DNA of 64,000 nucleotides, from contig CAVTWY010000004.1 of the NCBI GenBank assembly GCA_963738575.1, positions 620,001-684,000 of the forward strand, read 5' to 3'. Numbering within the stretch: position 1 is the first letter of the stretch; every line of letters begins with the position of its first letter. Positions 43,474 to 52,184 of this stretch are shown here, piece after piece. Source of the stretch: CAVTWY01 sp963738575 (GTDB lineage: Bacteria > Pseudomonadota > Gammaproteobacteria > Burkholderiales > Burkholderiaceae_C). A model generated the notes under the pieces. That model did no database searches. It was not told where the DNA came from and was given only the letters and a program-made list of their open reading frames with translations. A program made the position numbers and the translations under genes.

Positions 43474-45621
43474 GTGGCTGAAGCTGCCCTGCCAACCACC
43501 ATCCAGGCTGCGGTAGAGCTGCCCAAGCACGGTGCGCTGCACGATGTTTTGACGTTTTTAAGTGAGCAGTCACTTTTACACGGGACATTGATTTGTGTGC
43601 CACTGGGCAAGCGGACGGTTCGTGCCATCAGCTGGGACGCTGCTGCGGCCGATAGCGATGCACCCGTGGCGCCGGGCGTCGCGCTCAAGGCAATTGCCAG
43701 TGCCGCCACGTTTTTGCCGCCGTTGTCGCCCGCGTGGCGCCAATTGGTGAGCTTTGCGGCCGCCTATTACCAGCGCGGTACGGGTGAACTGGCGCTTTCC
43801 ACGCTGCCGCCACAAATCCGGGCGATGGACGATGCGCAGTTGGAGCGAGCAGTGCGCAAACTGTTGCCCAAGGAGCCTGCGGGCTTGGACGAGCGCAAGG
43901 CAAAGCGGCGCGGGGCAGCGGCTGCGATTGCGGTTGCCGACGATGGCGGAAGCACCGGCACCACAGCGCCTACGACAGCCGAGCCCCACCGCCCCGAACT
44001 CACACTCGAACAACAAAGCGCGCTAGACGCGATGTCAGCCCACCAAGGCACCACCTTGCTCTACGGCGTCACCGGCAGTGGCAAAACCGAGGTGTACCTG
44101 CGCGCAGCCGAGCAGGCGCTGCTGGCAGGCAAGCAGGTGTTGGTGATGGTGCCCGAGATCAACCTGACGCCGCAGCTCGAGTCGCGCTTTGCGGCGCGTT
44201 TTGCCAACCACCGCATGGCCACCCTGCACAGTGGCCTGACGCCGGCACAGCGCACCCAGCATTGGCTGGCGGCGCACCTGGGGTTGGCGCGCTTGGTGCT
44301 GGGCACGCGCATGGCGGTGTTTGCGTCGATGCCAACGCTGGGGCTCATCGTCGTGGACGAAGAGCACGACCCATCGTTCAAACAGCAAGAAGGTGCGCGT
44401 TACTCGGCGCGCGACTTGGCGGTGTACCGGGGGCAGAACGAAGGCATCCCGGTGGTGCTGGGGTCGGCAACACCGTCACTCGAGTCGTGGCGGCGCGCCG
44501 ATGAGGGGCGCTACCTGCGCGTGCCGATGCAAGCGCGCATCGGCGCCGGGGTGCTGCCACGCGTGCGCATTGTGGACATGAACAACATCCCGCGCGAGGT
44601 GCAGCGGCAATCGCCCCTGGCTCCGCCGTTGCTGGACGCGATGCGCGAGCGCTTGGCGCGCGGCGAGCAGTCGCTGGTGCTGCTCAACCGCCGCGGCTAC
44701 ACGCCCGTGTTGCATTGCACCTCGTGTGGCTGGAAGAGTGATTGCAGCCATTGCAGCGCCTGGAGGGTGTTTCACAAATCAGACCGTACCTTGCGCTGCC
44801 ATCATTGTGGCTGGACCACGCGCGTTCCCAAAGCCTGCCCCACCTGCGGTGACCTGGACTTGGGCGGCATTGGCCGTGGCACCCAAAGGTTGGAGGAGCA
44901 ATTGGCGCTGGCACTGCCCGGCGCCAGAATTGCGCGCATCGACGCCGATACCGTGCGCCGTCAAGGCGCCCTGGAGGCCCAATTGGCGGCTGTGCACGCG
45001 GGTGAAGTGGACGTGCTGGTGGGCACGCAGATGGTGGCCAAGGGACACGACTTTCGGCGCATCACACTGGTGGCGGCCGTGGAGCCCGACGGCGCCTTAT
45101 TCACCAGCGACTTTCGCGCCCCCGAGCGCTTGTTTGCGCTCTTGATGCAAGCCGCTGGCCGCGCTGGGCGCGACGCCGCACAAGCGGCCAGCAGTGAGAT
45201 GTGGGTGCAAACCTGGCACCCGCAGCACCCCCTGTTTGCCGCGCTGCGCACGCACAACTTTGACGCGTTTGCAGCGTCGCAATTGCAAGAGCGTCAACAA
45301 GCCGGCCTGCCGCCGCACACCAGCTTGGCCCTGCTGCGCGCCGATGCCAGAACGGCGGATGCGGCCGATGCATTCTTAAAAGCTGCCGCCGAAGTAGCGT
45401 TGGCGCTGCCCGCGGCCAACGGCGTGACGGTGTACCCACCCGTGCCCCTGCACGTGGCCCGCGTGGCCGACGTCGAGCGCATGCAAATGCTGCTCGAGTC
45501 GCCGTCGCGCGCCAACTTGCAGCGCTTGCTCACGCAGTGGCATGAAGGCTTGCAAGCGCTGCGCTCGCAGCACAAAGGTGTGATTCGCTTTGCGGTGGAT
45601 GTGGACCCGCTGGCGATTTAA
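43474..45621 (+). CDS. priA: Primosomal replication restart helicase PriA
   Basis: A GTG start at 43474 gives 715 residues, the usual size. The N-terminal DNA-binding domain is followed by the helicase: Walker A GVTGSGKTEVY, DEEH box (VVDEEHDPSFKQQEGARYSARD), GSATPSLES, and the zinc-binding region with paired Cys (HCTSCGWKSDCSHC, RCHHCGWTT, CPTCGD). Then come VLVGTQMVAKGHDF and QAAGRAGRD. PriA reloads the replisome at stalled forks. It is intact. Confidence 0.97.
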   Translation: MAEAALPTTIQAAVELPKHGALHDVLTFLSEQSLLHGTLICVPLGKRTVRAISWDAAAADSDAPVAPGVALKAIASAATFLPPLSPAWRQLVSFAAAYYQRGTGELALSTLPPQIRAMDDAQLERAVRKLLPKEPAGLDERKAKRRGAAAAIAVADDGGSTGTTAPTTAEPHRPELTLEQQSALDAMSAHQGTTLLYGVTGSGKTEVYLRAAEQALLAGKQVLVMVPEINLTPQLESRFAARFANHRMATLHSGLTPAQRTQHWLAAHLGLARLVLGTRMAVFASMPTLGLIVVDEEHDPSFKQQEGARYSARDLAVYRGQNEGIPVVLGSATPSLESWRRADEGRYLRVPMQARIGAGVLPRVRIVDMNNIPREVQRQSPLAPPLLDAMRERLARGEQSLVLLNRRGYTPVLHCTSCGWKSDCSHCSAWRVFHKSDRTLRCHHCGWTTRVPKACPTCGDLDLGGIGRGTQRLEEQLALALPGARIARIDADTVRRQGALEAQLAAVHAGEVDVLVGTQMVAKGHDFRRITLVAAVEPDGALFTSDFRAPERLFALLMQAAGRAGRDAAQAASSEMWVQTWHPQHPLFAALRTHNFDAFAASQLQERQQAGLPPHTSLALLRADARTADAADAFLKAAAEVALALPAANGVTVYPPVPLHVARVADVERMQMLLESPSRANLQRLLTQWHEGLQALRSQHKGVIRFAVDVDPLAI

Positions 45622-45702
45622 CACCGCTTGATAGGGTTGACTCGGCGGGTGGACTCCGCCCGCACGCTTAGCCGCGACCCGTCCTGGGATTTAAAGAGCC
45701 TG

Positions 45703-46128
45703 CTAGCGCTGCACGTAGACCGGCGTTGCTTTGTTGTGTCCGTGACCATGACCATGACCGTTGCCATGACCCCGCGCATGCGATGGCCGGCGAGCGTCGT
45801 GGTGCCGCTGCGCATACCGGTCTTGCACCCAGCGCTCTTGCACAAAGTACACCTGCTGCGTGCACGCGTTGTAGCGGTTGCAGTGCTTGTGCCAATGTTT
45901 GGCGTGGCCGGGTGGTACGTACATGTACACGGGCTGGGCCTGCATCGCCACACGTGAGTGACGAACCAACACGGGTTGAGGCAACAGCAAGGGTGGCACA
46001 GGCAGTGAGCCCAACACCACGCGGCCGTACACGCCAGGTTGGTTGATGGTGACGGTGACTTGCGCGGCCGCTGGTGCCGCAGCGGCGGCAACCAACGCGG
46101 CCAGGGCAGCAAGAGAAACAAATTTCAT
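45703..46128 (-). CDS. Exported protein with His/Gly-rich C-terminal tail
   Basis: From MKFVSLA the product is 141 residues with a signal peptide ending APAAAQ. The middle part (VRHSRVAMQAQPVYMYVPPGHAKHWHKHCNRYNAC) and the tail, a run of alternating Gly-His and Asn, give about 18 His overall. This suggests periplasmic metal binding, probably Ni, Cu or Zn, but no family was recognised. It has its own transcript between the convergent priA and the AEC transporter gene. Confidence 0.65.
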   Translation of the reverse strand: MKFVSLAALAALVAAAAAPAAAQVTVTINQPGVYGRVVLGSLPVPPLLLPQPVLVRHSRVAMQAQPVYMYVPPGHAKHWHKHCNRYNACTQQVYFVQERWVQDRYAQRHHDARRPSHARGHGNGHGHGHGHNKATPVYVQR

Positions 46129-46218
46129 GACGGGGCTCCTTGGTGAGATCAACAGAGTTTCGCCATGTTCAACGCAAGCCGCGTACTGTGCGGTGACGCG
46201 TGCCGTGTAAAGAACTGT

Positions 46219-47187
46219 TCAAACACGAGGTTGCACGTCAAAAAGCCACGCCAAGAAAGAAAATGTCACAAATGCCAAGGCGGTGGAGCCCAAAATAATG
46301 CGCGCCACACGGCCGTTGTCGGCACCGTAACGCTCGGCCAACAACGACACGTTGCTGGCACTGGGCAATGCAGCAGCAAGGGTGAGCACCGTCATCGTCA
46401 GGGGTGACAACGGTGCCCCCAATTTGCGTGCCGCCGCACCCAGCATAAAAACTGTCAACGGGTGCACCACCAATTTGATGAACACCACGGGCGCCACCTG
46501 CGCCATGGGCGTGCGCGTGTGCGTGTGCTGGCCTGCACGCCAAAGCACCGCACCGATGGTGAACAAGGCCACAGGGCTTGCCGCATCGGCCAGCATCGAC
46601 ACCACGCCGTACACCGGGCCTGTTAGCTTGAACGAAGCCGCAGAACACGCTGCGCCCGCCATAATCGCCCACGGCATGGGGTTGGACATGGCACCCTTAA
46701 GCGCCCGAACCACTGCCACACGCGCCCCTTGTTCACCCACGCCCTGACCCTGCGCAATGCCCAAGCACATCGACGACGTGAAGACCATGTCGACCAAGAT
46801 CGCGCAAATGACCGGCCCCGCAGCTTGTGGCCCCAGCAACGCCACCAGCAGAGGCACGCCCATGAAGCCGGTGTTGGGGAACGAAGCCACCAAGGCGCCA
46901 AAGGCGGCGTTTTTAAGGTCGAGCGTGGCAGAGCGCGTGATGGCGATCGTAAACAGCGCAATCAACACCGCACACGCTAGCCACAGCAGCAACACCGCCG
47001 GGTTGAGCAGCTCGACGATGGGGGTTGTCATGCCTAAGCGAAACAACAAACACGGCAGCGCAAAGTACAGCACAAAGGCGTTGAGGCCCGGGATGGCCGA
47101 CTCGGGCAGGATGCGCGCGCGCGCCGCAAGCCAACCGCAAAGCACCAAAGCGAAAAAGGGAAGGGTGACGTTGAAGACGGCTTGCAT
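46219..47187 (-). CDS. AEC-family (auxin efflux carrier-like) transporter
   Basis: A 322-residue protein with about ten hydrophobic helices in two halves. The AEC pattern is visible: GLNAFVLYFALPCLLF, then FPNTGFMGVPLL with the conserved Asn/Pro crossover, and LPSASNVSLLAERYG in the second half. Family members export organic acids such as malate or malonate. The substrate cannot be predicted. It lies about 20 bases after the phoD-like gene on the same strand. Confidence 0.9.
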   Translation of the reverse strand: MQAVFNVTLPFFALVLCGWLAARARILPESAIPGLNAFVLYFALPCLLFRLGMTTPIVELLNPAVLLLWLACAVLIALFTIAITRSATLDLKNAAFGALVASFPNTGFMGVPLLVALLGPQAAGPVICAILVDMVFTSSMCLGIAQGQGVGEQGARVAVVRALKGAMSNPMPWAIMAGAACSAASFKLTGPVYGVVSMLADAASPVALFTIGAVLWRAGQHTHTRTPMAQVAPVVFIKLVVHPLTVFMLGAAARKLGAPLSPLTMTVLTLAAALPSASNVSLLAERYGADNGRVARIILGSTALAFVTFSFLAWLFDVQPRV

Positions 47188-47208
47188 GGCAGGTCGCGGG
47201 ATTGTCCC

Positions 47209-48741
47209 TCAAGCGACCTGCGGGCCCGGCGCCCCTGCCTCGACCACAAACGACGCCAAGGTTGACACAGGGCTGTCGGGCTGCCGCGCATCCTCCACTG
47301 CCAACAAGGTGGCACGCAAGGTCTTGGGGCTCACGTCAAACACGATGGCGCCGCGCTTGTCGCCGCGCCCCAGGTGAACGTGCGGATTGAAGGCACGCGC
47401 GGCGTCGATCTGATGTTGCGGTTGTGACCGGCTGCTGATGGATGTGCCACAAAACTCGCTGGCCAGCGTGGCGCTTTGGGGGTCGTCAAAGTTGCTCTTG
47501 AGCGAACTGACGTAATGGGTGTGAACGTCTCCGCCAAGCACCACCACGCCGCCTAGTTTGCGCTGGGCCACGCCGTCCAAGAGGCGTTGGCGCGCGGCAG
47601 GGTAGCCGTCCCAGCCGTCGGTCCAGTAGGTGGGGTCGGTGCTGGGGTCACGCCACGAAAAGCGCGCCATCAACGTTTGTTGCGCCACCAGGTTCCACGG
47701 GCGCTTGGTGTCCCACCCATCGGCCAACCAGCGCTCTTGCTCTCGCCCCAGCAGGCTGCGGGACGGGTCGGCCAGCGCTGCGCAATCGGCAGCGCGCACG
47801 GTGTTGCTGCCCCCGCGCCCCGGGTGGGGGCAGGCTTGATAGTCACGGTGCTGGCGCGTGTCAAGCAAATGCATGGTGGCCAAGCGCCCCCACTGAAAGC
47901 GGTCGACGATGCGCATGTCGGCCCTGCGAGGGCGCTGCGCCATGGTGAAGGGCATGTGCTCCCAGTAGGCTTGATAAGCGGCCGCCCGGCGCAGCACAAA
48001 CTTGTCGGCCAGGGTTTGGCTTTGGGTGTCGGCGTAATCGTTTTCCACCTCGTGGTCGTCCCAGATCATCCACCAGGGGCAGGCGGCGTGAGCGGCTTGC
48101 AAGGACGCATCACTTTTGTATTGTGCGTACCTTTCGCGGTAGGTTTCAAGCGTCAGCGCCGGGCCACCCGTGTGGGGCCGCATGGCGCTGGTGGGCGAAC
48201 CGCCCTCGTAGATGTAGTCGCCCAAAAAGGCCACACCGTCAAGGCTTTGGGTGCAGAGGTGCCGCCAAGCGGCAAAGTGCGCGTTGTCATACCGCTGGCA
48301 GCTGGCAATGGCCAAGCGAAGGGTTGCTGGCGCGTCGGGTGCTGGCGCCGTGCGCGTGCGACCCACCACGCTGCGCTGCCCCAGCGCTGTGAAGCGATAC
48401 CAATACCAGCGCCCAGCGTCCAGCCCCGTGGGCTCGGCGTGCACGCTGTGCGCCCATGACGCTTCTGCTTGGTAAGTGCCACGCGCGGCCAGTTGCGCAA
48501 ACGCCTCATCGTGCGACAGCTCCCACCGCACGCGCACCTCATCGGGCAGGTTGTCGCCCGTCAGCCGCGTCCACAGCACCATCCTGTCGGGCCGCGGCTG
48601 GCCAGATGCCACCCCCAAGCCGAAGCGCTGCACATCGGCGGCGCGGGCGTGTTGCACCAGCGCGGGGTTTGCGAGGGTTACCAGCGTAGTGGCCAGCGCG
48701 GCGCGGCGCGTCAATCCGGGGTGCGTGATGGGTTCGGTCAT
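47209..48741 (-). CDS. phoD: PhoD-type alkaline phosphatase/phosphodiesterase
   Basis: I start at MTEPITHPG, with a Tat signal (LTRRAALATTLV). The 510-residue protein has the PhoD N-terminal Fn3-like domain (FGLGVASGQPRPDRMVLWTRL) and the catalytic domain: IASCQRY, VAFLGDYIYEGG, WDDHEVENDYAD, VVVLGGDVHTHYVSSL. These hold the metal ligands of the Ca/Fe-dependent PhoD family. It releases phosphate from esters in the periplasm or outside. Its promoter is divergent from the helicase gene. No Pho box was found by eye. Confidence 0.93.
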   Translation of the reverse strand: MTEPITHPGLTRRAALATTLVTLANPALVQHARAADVQRFGLGVASGQPRPDRMVLWTRLTGDNLPDEVRVRWELSHDEAFAQLAARGTYQAEASWAHSVHAEPTGLDAGRWYWYRFTALGQRSVVGRTRTAPAPDAPATLRLAIASCQRYDNAHFAAWRHLCTQSLDGVAFLGDYIYEGGSPTSAMRPHTGGPALTLETYRERYAQYKSDASLQAAHAACPWWMIWDDHEVENDYADTQSQTLADKFVLRRAAAYQAYWEHMPFTMAQRPRRADMRIVDRFQWGRLATMHLLDTRQHRDYQACPHPGRGGSNTVRAADCAALADPSRSLLGREQERWLADGWDTKRPWNLVAQQTLMARFSWRDPSTDPTYWTDGWDGYPAARQRLLDGVAQRKLGGVVVLGGDVHTHYVSSLKSNFDDPQSATLASEFCGTSISSRSQPQHQIDAARAFNPHVHLGRGDKRGAIVFDVSPKTLRATLLAVEDARQPDSPVSTLASFVVEAGAPGPQVA

Positions 48742-48821
48742 GAACGGTTCATACCATAGGTTTGTGATGGATGGATGCCAGGTTGGAGGCCCTATGATCG
48801 CCACCCCAACCCGAACCCCCG

Positions 48822-50891
48822 ATGCAAGACACGCTCAACCCCGCTCAACTCGAAGCCGTGCACCACACGCAGGGCCCCTGCCTTGTGATCGCGGGTGCCG
48901 GCTCGGGCAAAACGCGCGTCATCTCGTACAAGATTGCGCGCTTGCTTAACGCAGGTGTTGCAGGCGAGCGCATCGCTGCCATCACCTTTACCAACAAGGC
49001 GGCGCGTGAGATGCGCGAGCGCGTCACCGCACTGGTAGGCAAGCGCGAAGCCAAAAACGTGGCCATCAGCACCTTTCACTCGCTGGGGGTGCGCATGCTG
49101 CGCGAAAGTGGCGAGTGTGTGGGCCTGAAGCCGCGCTTCTCGATCATGGACAGCGACGACACGCTGGCCGTCATGCGTGATGCGGGCGGCACGACTGACG
49201 CAGCCTTGGCGCGCCGCTGGCAGTGGGCCATCAGCGCATGGAAGAACCAAGGCTTGAGCGCCGAGCAAGCCAGCGCGGCAGCCACCAACGCAGACGAACA
49301 AGTGGCGGCGCGCGTGATGCAGCGCTACACCGAGCGCCTCAACGCTTACCAAGCCGTTGACTTTGACGACTTGATCTTGATGCCCCTGGCCATGGTGACA
49401 CGCGTGCCCGAGGCGCGCGACGACTGGCGCCACCGCTTTGACCACGTGCTGGTGGACGAGATGCAAGACACCAACGCGGTGCAGTACGACTTGCTCAAGG
49501 TGCTGGTGGACAACGCCGACGACCGCAAGCGCGGCCACTTCACGGCGGTGGGTGACGACGACCAAAGTATTTACGGCTGGCGCGGCGCCACGCTGGACAA
49601 CCTCAAGCGCCTGAAAGACGACTGGCCCCAACTCAAGGTGGTGGCGCTGGAGCAAAACTACCGCTCCACGGGGTCCATCCTTCGCGCCGCCAACCACGTG
49701 ATTGCGTCCAACCCCAAGCTGTTTGAAAAGAAGTTGTGGAGCGAGTACGGCGAAGGCGAACCGGTGAGGGTGGTGTCGTGCGACAGCGAAGAGCATGAGG
49801 CCGAGCGTGCGGTGTCGTTTATCCAGGCAAAACGCGCCGAGGGTGGCGCCGTCAAGTTTGCCGACTTTGCCGTCCTTTACCGCGCCAACCACCAGTCGCG
49901 CGTTTTTGAGCAAAAGCTGCGCGCGGCGCAGTTGCCCTACAAGGTGTCGGGGGGCCAGAGCTTTTTTGACCGGGCCGAGATTCGTGATTTGAGCGCCTGG
50001 ATGCGCATGCTCTTCAACAACGACGACGACCCTGCCTTTTTGCGCGCCGCCACCACCCCCAAGCGCGGCATTGGCCACCAAACGCTGGCGGTGCTGGGCG
50101 AGTTTGCGGGCAAGTCAAAAGTTAGCTTGTTTGAAGCGCTTTTTTCACCAAGCCTGGCAGCCGTGTTGCCCAAGCGCGCGGTGGAATCACTGCACGACTT
50201 TGGGCGCGAGGTGAACGATTTGGAGCTGCGTGCACGCCACGCCGTGGGCCGCGAAGCCGCATTGAAGTTTTTGCTCGACTGGCTCAAAGCCCTGGGCTTC
50301 GAGCAGTACCTGCACGACAGCGAAGACAGTGAAAAGCTGGCCGCCGCGCGCTGGAGCAACGTGCTCGACTTTGTGGAATGGATGGCCACACGCTGCGCCA
50401 ACGCCGACGAAGTGGGGGGCGAGCGCAGCGTGATGGACGTGGCGCAAACCATCAGCATCATCGCCAGCCTGGCCGAACGCGGCGACGACAGCGACGCCGT
50501 CACCTTGTCGACCCTGCACGCGGCCAAAGGCTTGGAGTGGATGCACGTGGTGTTGGCGGGCGTCAACGAAGGTGCCTTGCCCTTTGCCACCGAGGCCAAC
50601 CCGATCACGCCCGAGCGCTTGGAAGAGGAGCGGCGCCTGATGTACGTGGGCATCACGCGGGCACGGCAAACGCTGGCTGTCAGCACCTTGAAGCGGCGCA
50701 AACGGGGGCGTGAAACGGTGGCCGTTATGCCCAGCCGCTTCATCGCCGAGATGAAGCTCGACGAAACCCAGGTGCGCATGGACCCCAAGGCCAAGCTGGC
50801 GGCGCTGCGCGCGCAACTGGCGGCCAAAGTGGCCACGGCGGACGCTGAGGCGGAAAGTGCCAAGAAATCCCCAGCGGCCACGCGCCCTTGA
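48822..50891 (+). CDS. rep: UvrD/Rep-family ATP-dependent DNA helicase
   Basis: A 689-residue SF1 helicase: LNPAQLEAVHH (Q motif), Walker A AGAGSGKTRVI, TFTNKAAREM, HVLVDEMQDTN (motif II), GDDDQSIYGWRGA (III), LEQNYRSTGSIL (IV), TLSTLHAAKGLEW (V) and EERRLMYVGITRARQTL (VI). The length and FTNKAAREMRERV pattern fit Rep rather than UvrD. It aids replication through obstacles. The C-terminal tail is Lys/Ala-rich. Intact. Confidence 0.93.
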   Translation: MQDTLNPAQLEAVHHTQGPCLVIAGAGSGKTRVISYKIARLLNAGVAGERIAAITFTNKAAREMRERVTALVGKREAKNVAISTFHSLGVRMLRESGECVGLKPRFSIMDSDDTLAVMRDAGGTTDAALARRWQWAISAWKNQGLSAEQASAAATNADEQVAARVMQRYTERLNAYQAVDFDDLILMPLAMVTRVPEARDDWRHRFDHVLVDEMQDTNAVQYDLLKVLVDNADDRKRGHFTAVGDDDQSIYGWRGATLDNLKRLKDDWPQLKVVALEQNYRSTGSILRAANHVIASNPKLFEKKLWSEYGEGEPVRVVSCDSEEHEAERAVSFIQAKRAEGGAVKFADFAVLYRANHQSRVFEQKLRAAQLPYKVSGGQSFFDRAEIRDLSAWMRMLFNNDDDPAFLRAATTPKRGIGHQTLAVLGEFAGKSKVSLFEALFSPSLAAVLPKRAVESLHDFGREVNDLELRARHAVGREAALKFLLDWLKALGFEQYLHDSEDSEKLAAARWSNVLDFVEWMATRCANADEVGGERSVMDVAQTISIIASLAERGDDSDAVTLSTLHAAKGLEWMHVVLAGVNEGALPFATEANPITPERLEEERRLMYVGITRARQTLAVSTLKRRKRGRETVAVMPSRFIAEMKLDETQVRMDPKAKLAALRAQLAAKVATADAEAESAKKSPAATRP

Positions 50892-50952
50892 GCGCTTCGC
50901 GCTTTTGCGCAGCTTGACGTGACGCTGCTTGACGCAGCGCACGGCCTTTGCG

Positions 50953-51762
50953 CTACATGCCCTTGAACAACCCGATGTAGCTGCGGCTTACCTCGAGCTT
51001 TTGCACGTGGCCCTTGACCGACACGATTTGCCTGCCACGCAGGTCTCGCACCACCGCGCCGATGGCCCGCGCGTTGACGAGCGTACTGCGGTGGATCTGC
51101 CAAAACAGGTTGGGGTCAAGCTCGTCCACAAGCTCTTTGATGGGCTTGCGAATCAGCGCTTCAACTTGCGCGGTTTGCACCCGGGTGTACTTTTCGTCGC
51201 TGATAAAAAACAGCACCTCGTCCACCGGAATCATCTGGATGCTGCTGCCCACGCTGGCCTGAATCCACTGCAGGTAGCCCACCGCCGGGTTGGCGCCACG
51301 TGCCAGTTGATGCAGCAGTTGCTGCAACGGTTTGGTGGCAGGCTCCGCGCCATCAGCTTGCGCACCCGCCATGCGCTCGCGCAGACGGCCCACCGTCAGC
51401 GCCAAGCGATCACGCTCGGCGGGCTTAAGCACGTAATCGGCCACGCCTTGCTCAAAGGCTTGCACCGCGTATTCGTCGTAAGCGGTGATGAACACGATGT
51501 GGGGCAAGGTGTGTTCGTCGTCGGGCAGTTGGGCAATGGCTCGCGCAGCTTCAATGCCCGTCATGCCGGGCATGCGGATGTCCAGAAACACCAAGTCGGG
51601 GTGGTGCTCTGTCACCAGGCTAACCGCCTCTTGGCCGTTTTTGGCCTCGGCCACGATGCTGAGCTCGGGCCACACCTCGGCCAAGCGCGCGCGAAGCTGT
51701 TCGCGCATCAAGCGTTCGTCGTCGGCAATGATGGCGCGCGGGGGTGAGCTGGGTGAGGTCAT
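50953..51762 (-). CDS. LytTR-family response regulator
   Basis: From MTSPSS the product is 269 residues. The receiver domain has IIADDERLMR, phospho-acceptor Asp in LVFLDIRMPG and the Lys in ADYVLKPAERD. The C-terminal LytTR DNA-binding domain has VDEVLFFISDEKYTRV, FWQIHRSTLVNARAI and VSRSYIGLF. It overlaps the membrane protein gene upstream by four bases, which itself overlaps the kinase gene. This is a LytSR/YehUT-type pair with an extra membrane protein between. Confidence 0.9.
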   Translation of the reverse strand: MTSPSSPPRAIIADDERLMREQLRARLAEVWPELSIVAEAKNGQEAVSLVTEHHPDLVFLDIRMPGMTGIEAARAIAQLPDDEHTLPHIVFITAYDEYAVQAFEQGVADYVLKPAERDRLALTVGRLRERMAGAQADGAEPATKPLQQLLHQLARGANPAVGYLQWIQASVGSSIQMIPVDEVLFFISDEKYTRVQTAQVEALIRKPIKELVDELDPNLFWQIHRSTLVNARAIGAVVRDLRGRQIVSVKGHVQKLEVSRSYIGLFKGM

Positions 51763-52184
51763 GTGAGTATTTTCCACACGATCCACACCACCAGCAACAG
51801 CGGTGACAGCAGCAGCGCAATCAATGCCACCACCAACAGCACCGGCAACCCCACGCCCGCCAACACGGCCACCACCACGGCCAGCGCGATCAGCAAGGCC
51901 ACCATGGGCAACACCATGCCCAACACCAGCACCGCCACAAGTGCACACGCGGCCAAGGCCAGCATGATGGCGAAGCGCTCGCCCCAGCTTTGGGAGTCAA
52001 CGCCGAACACATCGTCACCGTCCATCAACACTTCAAGGGGTGCGATGACTTGGGTGGCCTGCATCAGCCATATCACTGATACCACCAAGGTGGCCATGAT
52101 CAGCCAGGCTGTGACGCGACGGGTTTGTCGTTGATGGAGGGCGGCCATGGAGAGCTCCGGTGAAAGCTGTGGGGCTGGTGTCAT
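51759..52184 (-). CDS. Small membrane protein between kinase and regulator
   Basis: A 141-residue protein with a helix near residues 25-45 and a C-terminal half that is almost entirely hydrophobic (Val/Leu/Ala-rich, three further helices). It overlaps the kinase stop and the regulator start by four bases each, so all three are translated together. No family was recognised. It may be a sensory or accessory component of the two-component system. Confidence 0.65.
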   Translation of the reverse strand: MTPAPQLSPELSMAALHQRQTRRVTAWLIMATLVVSVIWLMQATQVIAPLEVLMDGDDVFGVDSQSWGERFAIMLALAACALVAVLVLGMVLPMVALLIALAVVVAVLAGVGLPVLLVVALIALLLSPLLLVVWIVWKILT

